NCBI GenBank assembly: GCA_031264865.1
Contig: JAISDJ010000060.1
Span: 1 to 37,548, forward strand
Source of the DNA: Tannerellaceae bacterium
Lineage (GTDB): Bacteria; Bacteroidota; Bacteroidia; Bacteroidales; Tannerellaceae
DNA length: 37,548 nucleotides
Direction of reading: 5' to 3'
Shown here: positions 19,042-28,913 of the stretch, piece by piece
How positions within the stretch are numbered: position 1 is the stretch's first letter
How the letters are laid out: every line of letters starts with the position of its first letter
The notes under the pieces: model-generated
The model's database searches: none
Told to the model about the DNA's origin: nothing
The model's input: the letters and a program-made list of their open reading frames with translations, nothing else
Translations under genes and position numbers: made by a program

Positions 19042-19116
19042 TGGGCGTTGAGGGATTCGAACCCCCGACCCTCTGCTTGTAAGGCAGATGCTCTGAACCA
19101 GCTGAGCTAAACGCCC
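19042..19116 (-). tRNA. tRNA-Val (anticodon TAC)
   Basis: Reverse complement GGGCGTTTAGCTCAGCTGGTTCAGAGCATCTGCCTTACAAGCAGAGGGTCGGGGGTTCGAATCCCTCAACGCCCA folds as a cloverleaf; loop CTTACAA. Confidence 0.97.
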
Positions 19117-19352
19117 TTGTTTTTGTTTCTTTCTTTATAGCTTTTCCGTTGAAAAGCGTTGCAAAGATATAGCTTTTTCTTTTACCTCCAAATGTATTTG
19201 AAAATATTTTTGCAAAAATCTGAATGGGATATAGTAAATGTATTGATTATGAACAAAAAAATTCATTCGAAATAGAGTTGAATTTTTGTAGTATTTATTG
19301 ATTTTTAAGGTGATAAAATTCCCTTATTTACTTTTATATTAGATAAAAACAT

Positions 19353-19360
19353 TAACTTTG
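19353..19360 (+). promoter_or_regulatory. Putative -7 promoter motif TAACTTTG upstream of purB
   Basis: Matches TAnnTTTG, ~22 bp before the start codon. Confidence 0.4.
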
Positions 19361-19381
19361 CAGTCCGATTTAGGAATTTAT

Positions 19382-20725
19382 ATGATGTTGTCAACACTAA
19401 CAGCTATTTCTCCTGTTGATGGGAGATACAGAAATAAAACAGAAAAACTGGCATCTTACTTTTCTGAATATGCCCTTATTAAGTATAGGGTACGTATTGA
19501 GATAGAGTATTTTATTTGTTTTATGGAATTTGTTCCACAATTAAAAACTCTGCTTACAAAGGAAAAGAAAGAATCGTTACGTGCAATCTATTATGAGTTT
19601 TCACTTGAAGATGCTTTACGCATTAAAGAAATAGAAGAAGTGACAAATCATGATGTGAAGGCTGTAGAATATTTTCTGAAGGAAAAATTTGATTTACTGT
19701 CCTTGCAAGAATATAAAGAATTCATTCATTTCGGTTTAACGTCGCAAGATATCAATAATACATCTGTTCCTCTTTCTCTTAAAGAAGCGTTAGATGAGGT
19801 TTATTATCCCGAGCTTCAGCATGTAATAGATATTTTGAAAAAGTATGCTGATGAATGGAAAGATATTCCGATGTTAGCCCGAACACATGGACAGCCGGCC
19901 TCACCAACCCGTTTGGGGAAAGAAGTGATGGTATTTGTTTATCGTTTAGAGCAACAGTTGATATTATTAAAAGGAATTCCGTTATCGGCAAAATTTGGAG
20001 GAGCTACAGGTAGTCTGAATGCTCATAAGATTGCTTATCCCGAATTAGATTGGAAATCTTTTGTTACTGATTTTGTTACGGATATAGTAGGTTTATCCCG
20101 TGAAGAATATACAACGCAAGTATCAAACTATGATAACCTTGCCGCTGTTTTCGACGGATTAAAGAGAATAAACACCATTTTGATAGATTTATCCAGAGAT
20201 TTTTGGCAATATATATCAATGGACTATTTTAAACAGAAGATTAAAACTGGCGAAGTGGGTTCTTCTGCCATGCCTCATAAAGTAAATCCTATAGATTTTG
20301 AAAATGCAGAAGGTAATCTGGGGATTGCTAATGTTATATTAGACCATCTTGCAATAAAACTACCGATTTCCCGTTTGCAAAGAGATTTGACGGATTCTAC
20401 AGTATTAAGGAATATAGGTGTGCCGTTGTCGCATATTGAAATTGCATTTAAAAGTTTAACAAAAGGACTTGAGAAGTTGTTATTGAATAAAACGGCGTTA
20501 TATGAAGATTTAGAGCAATGTTGGGCTGTCGTTGCAGAAGGTATACAAACGATCTTACGGAGAGAAGGATATCCGAAGCCATATGAAGCATTAAAGGCTT
20601 TAACGCGTACAAATGATGAGATTACTGAAAAATCTATTCATAATTTTATTGATAATTTGAATGTTGATGATAGAGTAAAAGCAGAATTAAGGGCGATATC
20701 GCCACATAATTATACAGGTATTTAG
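19382..20725 (+). CDS. purB: Adenylosuccinate lyase
   Basis: TAISPVDGRYRNKTEKLASYFSEYALIKYRVRIE, HFGLTSQDINNTSVPL, ARTHGQPASPTRLGKE, VGSSAMPHKVNPIDFENAEGNLGIAN signature; ATG at 19382 or 19385. Confidence 0.97.
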   Translation: MMLSTLTAISPVDGRYRNKTEKLASYFSEYALIKYRVRIEIEYFICFMEFVPQLKTLLTKEKKESLRAIYYEFSLEDALRIKEIEEVTNHDVKAVEYFLKEKFDLLSLQEYKEFIHFGLTSQDINNTSVPLSLKEALDEVYYPELQHVIDILKKYADEWKDIPMLARTHGQPASPTRLGKEVMVFVYRLEQQLILLKGIPLSAKFGGATGSLNAHKIAYPELDWKSFVTDFVTDIVGLSREEYTTQVSNYDNLAAVFDGLKRINTILIDLSRDFWQYISMDYFKQKIKTGEVGSSAMPHKVNPIDFENAEGNLGIANVILDHLAIKLPISRLQRDLTDSTVLRNIGVPLSHIEIAFKSLTKGLEKLLLNKTALYEDLEQCWAVVAEGIQTILRREGYPKPYEALKALTRTNDEITEKSIHNFIDNLNVDDRVKAELRAISPHNYTGI

Positions 20726-20793
20726 TATTAATTTAAAAAGAGAGTAGCCGGGAGGCCACAAATGTTAGTGTTAATTTATTATAATTCAGAACA

Positions 20794-22230
20794 ATGAGTA
20801 CAGAAGAAAGAGATGAAACTCAACCGCGCCCCAAAAAAGTGATACCAAGTATCAGAAGGGAAAACACAGACCAGGAAGGTGAAAGAAGACCTTACAATCA
20901 GGGATATGACAGACCTGATGGAAACTATGAACGGAGATCATATAATAATCGCCAGCAAGATGACAGGGGTGGTTATAACAGGTCTTACGGAGATCGCCAA
21001 AACCGTCCTCGTTACGACAATCGTGACAGTGGATATGGTAACCGTGATGGGGGGTATAACAATAACCGTGATGGAGGAGGATACAATAACAACCGTGACG
21101 GAGGGGGATACAACAATCGCGCCTCTTCTTATGGAAACAACCGTCCTTCTTACGGGAATAATAATTATAACCGTCCATACGGAAATAATGATCGTCAATA
21201 CAATCGCCCTCGCCAGGAAGGATATAGTGACAGGCCTGTAAGAGCCTATTCGGCTACTCCAACCGGTGATGGAATGTCGGGAGAAGGTGTAAAGAAAAGA
21301 AGGCCTCGCGTTGGCGATACCCGTACAAACACGTATGATAACCATGGTGGAGGAAACAGGCCTTCCTATGGTAATAATAATCGTGGAGGAGGGTATGGTA
21401 ATAATAACAAAAGGCCTCAGCAACAAAAATTCCATTCGTCGGACTATAATCCCAATGCCAAATATAGCGTACAGAAACAGCTAAAATACAAAGAGGTATT
21501 GGCCGATCCGAACGAACCGATCCGTTTGAATAAGTTCCTTTCGAATGCAGGTGTTTGCTCACGTCGTGAAGCAGATGAATTTATCCAGAAAGGCCTCGTA
21601 AAAGTAAATGGAGAAGTAATAACGGAATTAGGTACAAAAATTACCCGTCAGGATGAAGTATTGTTCAATGATCGGACGGTTCATATTGAAAGTAAACTAT
21701 ACATTGTATTGAACAAACCGAAAAATACGATGACAACATCCGACGATCCGAAAGAGCGTAAAACTGTAATGGATTTGGTTAAAAATGCTTGTACGGAACG
21801 CATTTATCCGGTAGGACGTTTAGACCGAAATACGACAGGAGTGCTTTTACTTACAAATGATGGTGATTTGGCTTCTAAGCTTACCCATCCTTCATATAAG
21901 AAAAAGAAAATCTATCACGTGTGGCTGGATAAGAATGTAGTTATTGAAGATATGGAAAAAATAGCGAATGGTTTAGAATTGGAAGATGGTGAAATTCATG
22001 CGGATGCCATCAGCTACGCAAGCGAAGATGATAAAAGCCAGGTAGGTATAGAAATCCATTCCGGCCGGAATCGTATCGTGCGTCGTATCTTTGAATCGTT
22101 AGGTTATCATGTAATGAAGTTAGACCGTGTCTATTTTGCCGGTTTAACGAAAAAGAATCTTCCTCGCGGAAAATGGCGTTACCTGAATGAAAGAGAAGTA
22201 AACGCACTCAGGATGGGAGCATTTGAGTAA
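20794..22230 (+). CDS. rRNA pseudouridine synthase (RsuA/RluB family) with long low-complexity N-terminus
   Basis: S4 domain (IRLNKFLSNAGVCSRREADEFIQKGLVKVNGEV) and catalytic motif (YPVGRLDRNTTGVLLLTNDGDLASKLTHPS); N-terminal ~210 aa Asn/Gly/Arg/Tyr-rich. Confidence 0.93.
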   Translation: MSTEERDETQPRPKKVIPSIRRENTDQEGERRPYNQGYDRPDGNYERRSYNNRQQDDRGGYNRSYGDRQNRPRYDNRDSGYGNRDGGYNNNRDGGGYNNNRDGGGYNNRASSYGNNRPSYGNNNYNRPYGNNDRQYNRPRQEGYSDRPVRAYSATPTGDGMSGEGVKKRRPRVGDTRTNTYDNHGGGNRPSYGNNNRGGGYGNNNKRPQQQKFHSSDYNPNAKYSVQKQLKYKEVLADPNEPIRLNKFLSNAGVCSRREADEFIQKGLVKVNGEVITELGTKITRQDEVLFNDRTVHIESKLYIVLNKPKNTMTTSDDPKERKTVMDLVKNACTERIYPVGRLDRNTTGVLLLTNDGDLASKLTHPSYKKKKIYHVWLDKNVVIEDMEKIANGLELEDGEIHADAISYASEDDKSQVGIEIHSGRNRIVRRIFESLGYHVMKLDRVYFAGLTKKNLPRGKWRYLNEREVNALRMGAFE

Positions 22231-22282
22231 TCCTCTCTATCTCCTCTTTCTGGGGAGAGTGAAATAAAAACAAATAGTTTGG

Positions 22283-22325
22283 TCTCTCTACACCTCCTTT
22301 AAGAGGAGGGTAGGAGAGGCTTTTA
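22283..22325 (+). terminator. Putative terminator hairpin between pseudouridine synthase gene and asnS
   Basis: CTCTCTACACCTCCT-TTAAG-AGGAGGGTAGGAGAG imperfect stem then CTTTTATT. Confidence 0.5.
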
Positions 22326-22340
22326 TTAATTAATACAAAT

Positions 22341-23747
22341 ATGGAAGCAATTAAAAGAACAAAGATTGTAGATGTGCTTAAAAGTAAAGCATTCGGCACA
22401 ACCGTTAATGTGAAAGGATGGGTTCGTACCCGCAGAGGTAGTAAACAAGTCAATTTTATTGCACTGAACGACGGTTCTACAATACATAATGTTCAAATCG
22501 TTGTGGATGTGGATACATGGGGAGAAGAGTTTCTGAAACCGATTACAACCGGCGCTTGTATTAATGTAAACGGTACGCTGGTGGAATCGCAGGGACAAGG
22601 ACAGGATGCTGAAATTCAAGCTAAAGAAATTCAGATTTATGGGACGGCAGACCCTGCTACCTATCCGTTACAAAAGAAAGGACATTCATTTGAATTCCTC
22701 CGTGAAATAGCACATCTGCGTCCACGTACAAATACATTCGGTGCAATATTTCGTATCCGCCATCATATGGCTATCGCCATTCATACGTTTTTCCACGACA
22801 GGGGATTCTTTTATTTTCATACACCCGTAATTACGGCTTCCGATTGTGAAGGAGCCGGCCAAATGTTTCAGGTGACTACCATGAATTTGTATGATTTAAA
22901 GAAGGATGAGAAAGGTTCTATTGATTATACAAACGATTTCTTTGGCAAGCAAGCCAGCTTAACGGTTTCAGGTCAATTGGAAGGAGAATTGGCCGCTATG
23001 GCTTTAGGTGCTATTTATACATTTGGCCCTACTTTCCGTGCTGAAAATTCGAATACGCCACGTCATCTGGCCGAATTTTGGATGGTTGAACCGGAAGTTG
23101 CTTTCAATGAAATTGCAGAAAATATGCAATTGGCTGAAGACTTCATTAAATATTGTATCCAATGGGCGTTGAATAATTGTTTGGATGATATCCGCTTTCT
23201 TAACAATATGATAGATAAAGAACTGATTGAACGTTTAAACTTTGTATTAAAACAGGATTTTATCAGACTGTCATATACCGAAGGAATAAAAATCCTGGAA
23301 GAAGCTGTTGCTAATGGACATACGTTTGAGTTTCCTCTATTTTGGGGAGCGGATTTAGCCTCGGAACATGAGCGTTATCTGGTGGAAAATCATTTTAAAT
23401 GCCCGGTTATCCTGACGGATTATCCGAAAGAAATAAAGTCTTTCTATATGAAGCAGAATGATGATGGTAAAACGGTTCGTGCCATGGATGTATTATTTCC
23501 AAAAATTGGCGAGATCATTGGCGGTTCACAACGTGAAGAAGATTATGATAAACTGTCTGCCCATGCAAAAGAAATGGGAGTACCTACAAAAGATATCTGG
23601 TGGTATCTGGATACACGTCGTTTCGGAACAGCTCCCCATGCAGGTTTTGGCTTAGGTTTCGAGCGATTATTATTATTTGTAACCGGTATGACAAATATCC
23701 GGGACGTGATACCATTCCCGAGAACACCGAACAATTGCGAATTTTAA
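22341..23747 (+). CDS. asnS: Asparaginyl-tRNA synthetase
   Basis: OB-fold [25 protein letters not shown]; class II motifs ([79 protein letters not shown]). Confidence 0.98.
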   Translation: MEAIKRTKIVDVLKSKAFGTTVNVKGWVRTRRGSKQVNFIALNDGSTIHNVQIVVDVDTWGEEFLKPITTGACINVNGTLVESQGQGQDAEIQAKEIQIYGTADPATYPLQKKGHSFEFLREIAHLRPRTNTFGAIFRIRHHMAIAIHTFFHDRGFFYFHTPVITASDCEGAGQMFQVTTMNLYDLKKDEKGSIDYTNDFFGKQASLTVSGQLEGELAAMALGAIYTFGPTFRAENSNTPRHLAEFWMVEPEVAFNEIAENMQLAEDFIKYCIQWALNNCLDDIRFLNNMIDKELIERLNFVLKQDFIRLSYTEGIKILEEAVANGHTFEFPLFWGADLASEHERYLVENHFKCPVILTDYPKEIKSFYMKQNDDGKTVRAMDVLFPKIGEIIGGSQREEDYDKLSAHAKEMGVPTKDIWWYLDTRRFGTAPHAGFGLGFERLLLFVTGMTNIRDVIPFPRTPNNCEF

Positions 23748-23759
23748 TTCGCAATTGTT
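23730..23759. terminator. Palindromic hairpin at asnS 3' end, between convergent asnS and Lrp/AsnC gene
   Basis: AACAATTGCGAATT-TT-AATTCGCAATTGTT perfect 14-bp stem overlapping the final asnS codons. Confidence 0.55.
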
Positions 23760-23765
23760 AATTAC

Positions 23766-24239
23766 TTAGGATTCTTCTTCTAAATCAATTGGTATTTGTT
23801 TTTTGAAGGCTTCTTTGAAGGAAATCAGCGATTCAGTGCGAGCTAATCCCAGGGGTTGTAGTTTTTTATGAATAATACTCAATAAATGCTGGTTGTTTTT
23901 TGCATAGATTTTTATGAATAAGTCATATTGTCCGGTAGTATAATGGCATTCCACTACTTCCGGAATTTCTTTTAATGCGGCTGCCACTTCGGAAAATTGT
24001 CCCGGCGAGTTAAGGAACAGTCCAATATAAGCACATGTTTCATAACCTACTTTTGTATTATCAATAATAAATTCTGAACCTTTTATTACTCCTAAATTGG
24101 TAAGTTTCTGGATACGCTGGTGGATAGCAGCTCCCGAAACGTTACATTCCCGCGCTACTTCAAGGAAAGGCATTCGAGCATTATTGATAATAAGCTTTAA
24201 TATTTTTTCGTCCAATGTATCTAATTGATGATGCGCCAT
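23766..24239 (-). CDS. Lrp/AsnC family transcriptional regulator
   Basis: MAHHQLDTLDEKILKLIINNARMPFLEVARECNVSGAAIHQRIQKLTNLGVIKGS HTH plus RAM domain; ATG at 24239 preferred. Confidence 0.93.
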   Translation of the reverse strand: MAHHQLDTLDEKILKLIINNARMPFLEVARECNVSGAAIHQRIQKLTNLGVIKGSEFIIDNTKVGYETCAYIGLFLNSPGQFSEVAAALKEIPEVVECHYTTGQYDLFIKIYAKNNQHLLSIIHKKLQPLGLARTESLISFKEAFKKQIPIDLEEES

Positions 24240-24370
24240 GTTCTTTATATTTATATCTGATTCCCTAATAAAAGACAAATGTACTTAATTATTAATAATC
24301 AGCAATTCATTTGTTATTTAATATTCTTAAATGAAATAGATTATTACCAGCTTGTTTTAAGATGAAATTT

Positions 24371-27037
24371 TTAAAGCTTATGTATTACCCGTAGCATTTG
24401 TTCTCCCAAGCCAATGGTGTATCCTTGTGACACAAATACCACCCGGCCAAACGTATCGGCAATCACAAAAACAGGTAATATCGTACTGTTTGGTAATTTC
24501 ATAGCCGAGGCTAGCATATCTGTAATCCTATTATCACTGTCTATACCATAAATAATAGTAGCAGGAAGTGTTCCAAACTCATTTGTATCGAAATTTTTCC
24601 GCCCTTGTTCATCTTTAAATAATAAGATGATGCTCCGGTTCCATTCCTCTAAGTCTTTCGAAACGGCTGCGATGTCACGCATCGCATGATTGGTTGGTTC
24701 CTGCCGTGCGCCAAGAATCCCTATTACAAAATAACCCCGTCCGGTTGTAGATAAGATACTTTTTTCCTCTCCACTGTCGGCCAACCTGAATTTTTCTTCT
24801 GCATTAATACTACCGATTACCTGTATATCGTCCTGATTTTCCCGCATTACTAAAGAGATTTTAGTCGTTTTATCTGGCATGATACGGAAAGATGAAAGGT
24901 TGGCTAATACATTTCCTTTGGCCATACGAGCACCCGTAACTAGCACATAATTACCTTCATCTATCGGAAGGGGCTTTTTGAGTAGTTGGCTCCATGTATC
25001 ACCTAATCCCATATCTACCTGATTTCCGGCTTCAAAATTTAATGTTTGCAGTTTGCCGTCAGGCAGTATCTTAGCAATCGTGAAATGACTGTAATATTTA
25101 GGATCGTCAAGCGCTTTTACAGGCGTGTAAGATGCCTTTACTTTACCTTGTGCGGATATGGCCGGAGCGCTTGCTTCAAAATCGATGTCTGTCCAGTTCG
25201 GATTGGCGAAATATTGTACTTTACCTGCCACCGGTTCGATACGTGCAGGTATCCCCAAACTTCTGGCTATGGATACAAAGAATATATTCCGCGAATCCGT
25301 ATCAGCTACCCGTGCATTCCATACGCCCATAGGCATAACAGGGATTCGTTGTGGATTCAGTTCATCTTTTAGGCTAATATTCTTCTTTACCCATTCTACC
25401 AATGCTTGTGGATTCTCTTTCGCCTGCGAGGCTAATTCCGTTTGTATCGCCTGTTGGAAAAAGGAGCGATAGCTTGTTACTAACTCATTTCGTACCCTAG
25501 GGTTTTGTACGTAATCGTAAAACAACGAACTATTATCTCCTGATGAGTTTATCAAATGATCTGTAAATGCCGAAGCTGGCGTATCCCGTAAATCTTTGGA
25601 AGAAACAGTTTCCAGCAACGCCATGGCAGCAGGAAGCTTATCGGTAGCAGTCGAACGCAGGAAGTTTTCTATTTCCATCCAATTGCCACGGCTGCGGAGC
25701 AAGAATTGGGTTGTTTTCTCCGGATCCGTTCCCAGTTCGTTTGCTAATGCATGTGCTTTTTCTTCTGTATAGAAAGTAGCTACATATCGATTGCGAATCA
25801 CATCCTCTTCCTCCATCCGCAGGGCATTTTTTTCTTTTTGTTCTTCGGTAACCTGTACGGGTATGGAGCCATCGACGGGAGGAATTATATCCAGCGGTAA
25901 ATCAAACGTATCCCCCGGCTTTTTATCTAATGTAATAGAGACTTCAGCGTCTTTTCCGAATGATATTTTACCAAAGCCAAACCAGCCGTCTTTTGTTACC
26001 CAAACCAACATATCTCCCTTACCGGCGGAAAGGAATGTTTTCCCTTCGGCATTGGTGAATTTATTGGCTACGGTAAAGAATTCGGCATAATTATATATTT
26101 TAAATTCAACCTGGGCATTGCCGGCCGAAGCTCCGTCTGCATCTGTTACGGTAACAATACATTGGGCTATAGGAGCATAATTTTCCGTTACATTTATTTC
26201 TGTATAGCAACCGGTCGTTTCCATGATCTCTTCCGGTCCGTCATAACTACCAAACACTTTTGTGTGCATTAGCATACCCCGAAAAGCCGGTCCGTTAAAC
26301 CAACCCATATTCAATACAGGTTCCGGTTCGCATGCTCCTAAGAAATACCATTTGCCATCTACCCACGCTTCCACCCATGCGTGATTATCATCGGTATGCG
26401 CCCAGCGAGGCGTATATACCTGACGGGCAGGAATACCTACCGAACGCAAAGCTGCAACGGTAAAAACAGATTCTTCGCCACAGCGCCCATAGGCTGTTTT
26501 GACGGAAGCTAATGGAGAAGAAGTGCGCGAATCGGATGGCGTATAAATCACTTTTTCATGACACCAGTGGTTCACTTCCAATACGGCATCATACAAGGAA
26601 AGGCCTTTTACCCGATTTTTTAATTCCTCATAGAAAAGCATGCGGCTCTCGTCTAAGTTCTCATTATTGACTCTTATTGGCAATACAAAATGACGGAAGA
26701 TCATTTCCGGTATCTCTTTCCCCCAGGGCATTTCTGTTTTAGCCTGAAAGGTTGTTCGGATATTTTTCAGATAAAAGTCGCCACTATAATCTGTTATATC
26801 TCCTAAAGGCATATAAGCATATAAAAAAGAAAGCGCCTCTTGTTCTTCTCCGGTTAATTGTTCATTGAAGATGGAGAATAAGTCCCCATTGGAAAGGACG
26901 GTCTGTTTGTTTTGAAAATCATTTACAACTTGTTCTCTAATTACTTTATCGGTAATAAAGTGGCCGGTTTTGCTGCATCCGGCGGCAATTATTAAGAAGA
27001 TGCTCAGATATATGGCGATACACTTTTCTTTACTCAT
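24371..27037 (-). CDS. Lipoprotein with transglutaminase-like domain(s) and C-terminal thioredoxin-like domain
   Basis: Start MSKEKCIAIYLSIFLIIAAGCSK at 27037; TG core YGRCGEESVFTVAALRSVGIPARQVYTPRWAHTDDNHAWVEAWVDGKWYFLGACEPEP; C-terminus resembles TlpA-type thioredoxin fold. Confidence 0.88.
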   Translation of the reverse strand: MSKEKCIAIYLSIFLIIAAGCSKTGHFITDKVIREQVVNDFQNKQTVLSNGDLFSIFNEQLTGEEQEALSFLYAYMPLGDITDYSGDFYLKNIRTTFQAKTEMPWGKEIPEMIFRHFVLPIRVNNENLDESRMLFYEELKNRVKGLSLYDAVLEVNHWCHEKVIYTPSDSRTSSPLASVKTAYGRCGEESVFTVAALRSVGIPARQVYTPRWAHTDDNHAWVEAWVDGKWYFLGACEPEPVLNMGWFNGPAFRGMLMHTKVFGSYDGPEEIMETTGCYTEINVTENYAPIAQCIVTVTDADGASAGNAQVEFKIYNYAEFFTVANKFTNAEGKTFLSAGKGDMLVWVTKDGWFGFGKISFGKDAEVSITLDKKPGDTFDLPLDIIPPVDGSIPVQVTEEQKEKNALRMEEEDVIRNRYVATFYTEEKAHALANELGTDPEKTTQFLLRSRGNWMEIENFLRSTATDKLPAAMALLETVSSKDLRDTPASAFTDHLINSSGDNSSLFYDYVQNPRVRNELVTSYRSFFQQAIQTELASQAKENPQALVEWVKKNISLKDELNPQRIPVMPMGVWNARVADTDSRNIFFVSIARSLGIPARIEPVAGKVQYFANPNWTDIDFEASAPAISAQGKVKASYTPVKALDDPKYYSHFTIAKILPDGKLQTLNFEAGNQVDMGLGDTWSQLLKKPLPIDEGNYVLVTGARMAKGNVLANLSSFRIMPDKTTKISLVMRENQDDIQVIGSINAEEKFRLADSGEEKSILSTTGRGYFVIGILGARQEPTNHAMRDIAAVSKDLEEWNRSIILLFKDEQGRKNFDTNEFGTLPATIIYGIDSDNRITDMLASAMKLPNSTILPVFVIADTFGRVVFVSQGYTIGLGEQMLRVIHKL

Positions 27038-27155
27038 GATTGTATTTTGTTTGGTACAAATGTAATAAACCTTTTTTATACTGCGTACAGTATAGGCATA
27101 TCCACTTACAATTTTTTTTAAATTTCTCCCATCCCCCCTCGCTGATAAAGTCATT

Positions 27156-27195
27156 AAGTTAAGGGTTGACGCTGTACGGTGTCAACCCTTAACTT
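27156..27195. repeat. Perfect 15-bp inverted repeat in divergent intergenic region
   Basis: AAGTTAAGGGTTGAC-GCTGTACGGT-GTCAACCCTTAACTT; no T-run on either side. Confidence 0.85.
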
Positions 27196-27366
27196 GACAT
27201 TGTCCCCGCCGGATTCGAAAGGATAGTATACAAAATAGCTACTGTTTTCCGTGAAATCCTGTGAAATATGCGAAATATCCAATAATTCTATTGTTACAGA
27301 CTTGCGTTTTTGCCTGATTTTCGCTTATTTTGCTGAATAAAGATTGTAAATTAAACCATCCCGCTT

Positions 27367-28887
27367 ATGCTTCACGGATTATACTCATTGGTCAGCAGCG
27401 CTGAATCTATCTTATTAATAGTATCAATTATACTGTTCTTTAGTATTTTTGCCGGTAAAGCCGGTTTTCGTTTTGGACTGCCTTCTCTGCTTATTTTCCT
27501 TGGAGTGGGGATGTTATTCGGTAGTGATGGGCTGGGAATCCAGTTTAGTAATTCGGGCGTAGCCCAGTTTATTGGTATGTTGGCATTAACCATCATCTTG
27601 TTTTCGGGCGGTATGGATACCAAATACAAAGATGTTAAGCCGATAGCTACCCAAGGTGTCATACTGGCTACTGTCGGGGTATTAGCTACTACCTTTATTA
27701 CAGGGGGATTCATCTATTATCTGTTTTTGTGGATAACGGGACATCCGACCCTTACGTTTCCGGAATCGTTATTATTAGCGGCGGTTATGTCGTCAACAGA
27801 TTCGGCATCTGTATTCTCTATTCTCAGAAGTAAAGGTATCTATCTGAAAGAGAAGCTTCGTCCTACCCTTGAATTGGAAAGCGGTAGCAACGACCCGATG
27901 GCTTATATGCTTACCTTGTTGATGATATCTTATATACAGACAGGAGGTATGAATTTAGGGGAAGCGGTATTAACCATGGTTGTTCAATTGGTATGGGGAG
28001 CGGCGGCAGGATACTTGCTGGGCAAACTAACCGTTTGGACGATTAATCGTATCAATCTCGACAACGAAGCGATGTACCCCGTTCTTCTCATGGCGGCAGC
28101 CTTCTTTACATTCGCCGCTACAACGCTTATGAAAGGGAATGGTTATCTGGCTGCTTACATTGCAGGATTAGTAGTAGGAAACAGTAAACTTATTCATAAA
28201 AAAAGTATCGGGACGTTCTTCGATGGTTTCACCTGGTTATGGCAAATCGTTATGTTCCTGACATTGGGTTTGCTGGTAAATCCTCATGAGCTTTTATCGG
28301 TCGCGGTTACAGGGCTTGCAGTAGGTGTATTCATGATCGTGTTTGCCCGTCCGATAAGTGTGTTCCTGTGTTTGATACCTTTTAAAAATTTCTCTTTCAG
28401 AGGTAAATGTTATATATCATGGGTAGGACTTCGCGGCGCCGTACCTATTATCTTTGCAACCTATCCGCTTACAGCCGGGATCGAACATGCCGGACTTATT
28501 TTTAATGTCGTATTCTTTATAACCATACTTTCATTGCTGATACAAGGAACTACCGTTACATCCGTGGCTAAATTCCTAGGTATGGTAGACGAACCGGAAC
28601 GGCAAGATGTTTTCGGAATAGAACTTCCCGACGGAATAAAGAGTGCAATGAGTGAAATAGAAATCACGCCGGCTGTATTAGAACATGGAAACAAGCTAAT
28701 GGAGCTGACTCTTCCAGATCATACATTAGCGGTAATGGTCATGCGCGACGGACGATATTTTATCCCTAAAGGAAGTACAATCTTAAAAGAAGGTGATATT
28801 CTGTTAATGATTTCAGACAATGACGAGGCTCTATTGCAGTCATACCAGGCACTAGGAATCACGGATTATACAATGAAAAAGAACTAA
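27367..28887 (+). CDS. CPA1-type potassium/proton antiporter (CvrA/NhaP2-like) with RCK_C domain
   Basis: 506 aa multi-TM (LPSLLIFLGVGMLFGSDGLG; SSTDSASVFSILR; WVGLRGAVPIIFATYPL) plus C-terminal TrkA_C-like domain. Confidence 0.9.
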   Translation: MLHGLYSLVSSAESILLIVSIILFFSIFAGKAGFRFGLPSLLIFLGVGMLFGSDGLGIQFSNSGVAQFIGMLALTIILFSGGMDTKYKDVKPIATQGVILATVGVLATTFITGGFIYYLFLWITGHPTLTFPESLLLAAVMSSTDSASVFSILRSKGIYLKEKLRPTLELESGSNDPMAYMLTLLMISYIQTGGMNLGEAVLTMVVQLVWGAAAGYLLGKLTVWTINRINLDNEAMYPVLLMAAAFFTFAATTLMKGNGYLAAYIAGLVVGNSKLIHKKSIGTFFDGFTWLWQIVMFLTLGLLVNPHELLSVAVTGLAVGVFMIVFARPISVFLCLIPFKNFSFRGKCYISWVGLRGAVPIIFATYPLTAGIEHAGLIFNVVFFITILSLLIQGTTVTSVAKFLGMVDEPERQDVFGIELPDGIKSAMSEIEITPAVLEHGNKLMELTLPDHTLAVMVMRDGRYFIPKGSTILKEGDILLMISDNDEALLQSYQALGITDYTMKKN

Positions 28888-28913
28888 CGCCGTTTAGTAG
28901 TAAAACAAGAACG

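Noticed and set aside
20852-21562. Overlapping ORFs on both strands (20852..21178-, 20879..21241+, 20938..21435-, 21254..21562-)
   Set aside because: Low-complexity DNA encoding the N/G/R-rich extension opens several frames; the + frame continuous with the pseudouridine synthase domain is the real one.
22341-24239. Functional asnS-AsnC regulatory link
   Set aside because: The adjacent regulator belongs to the broad Lrp/AsnC family and is convergent; naming coincidence is not evidence that it controls asparagine metabolism.
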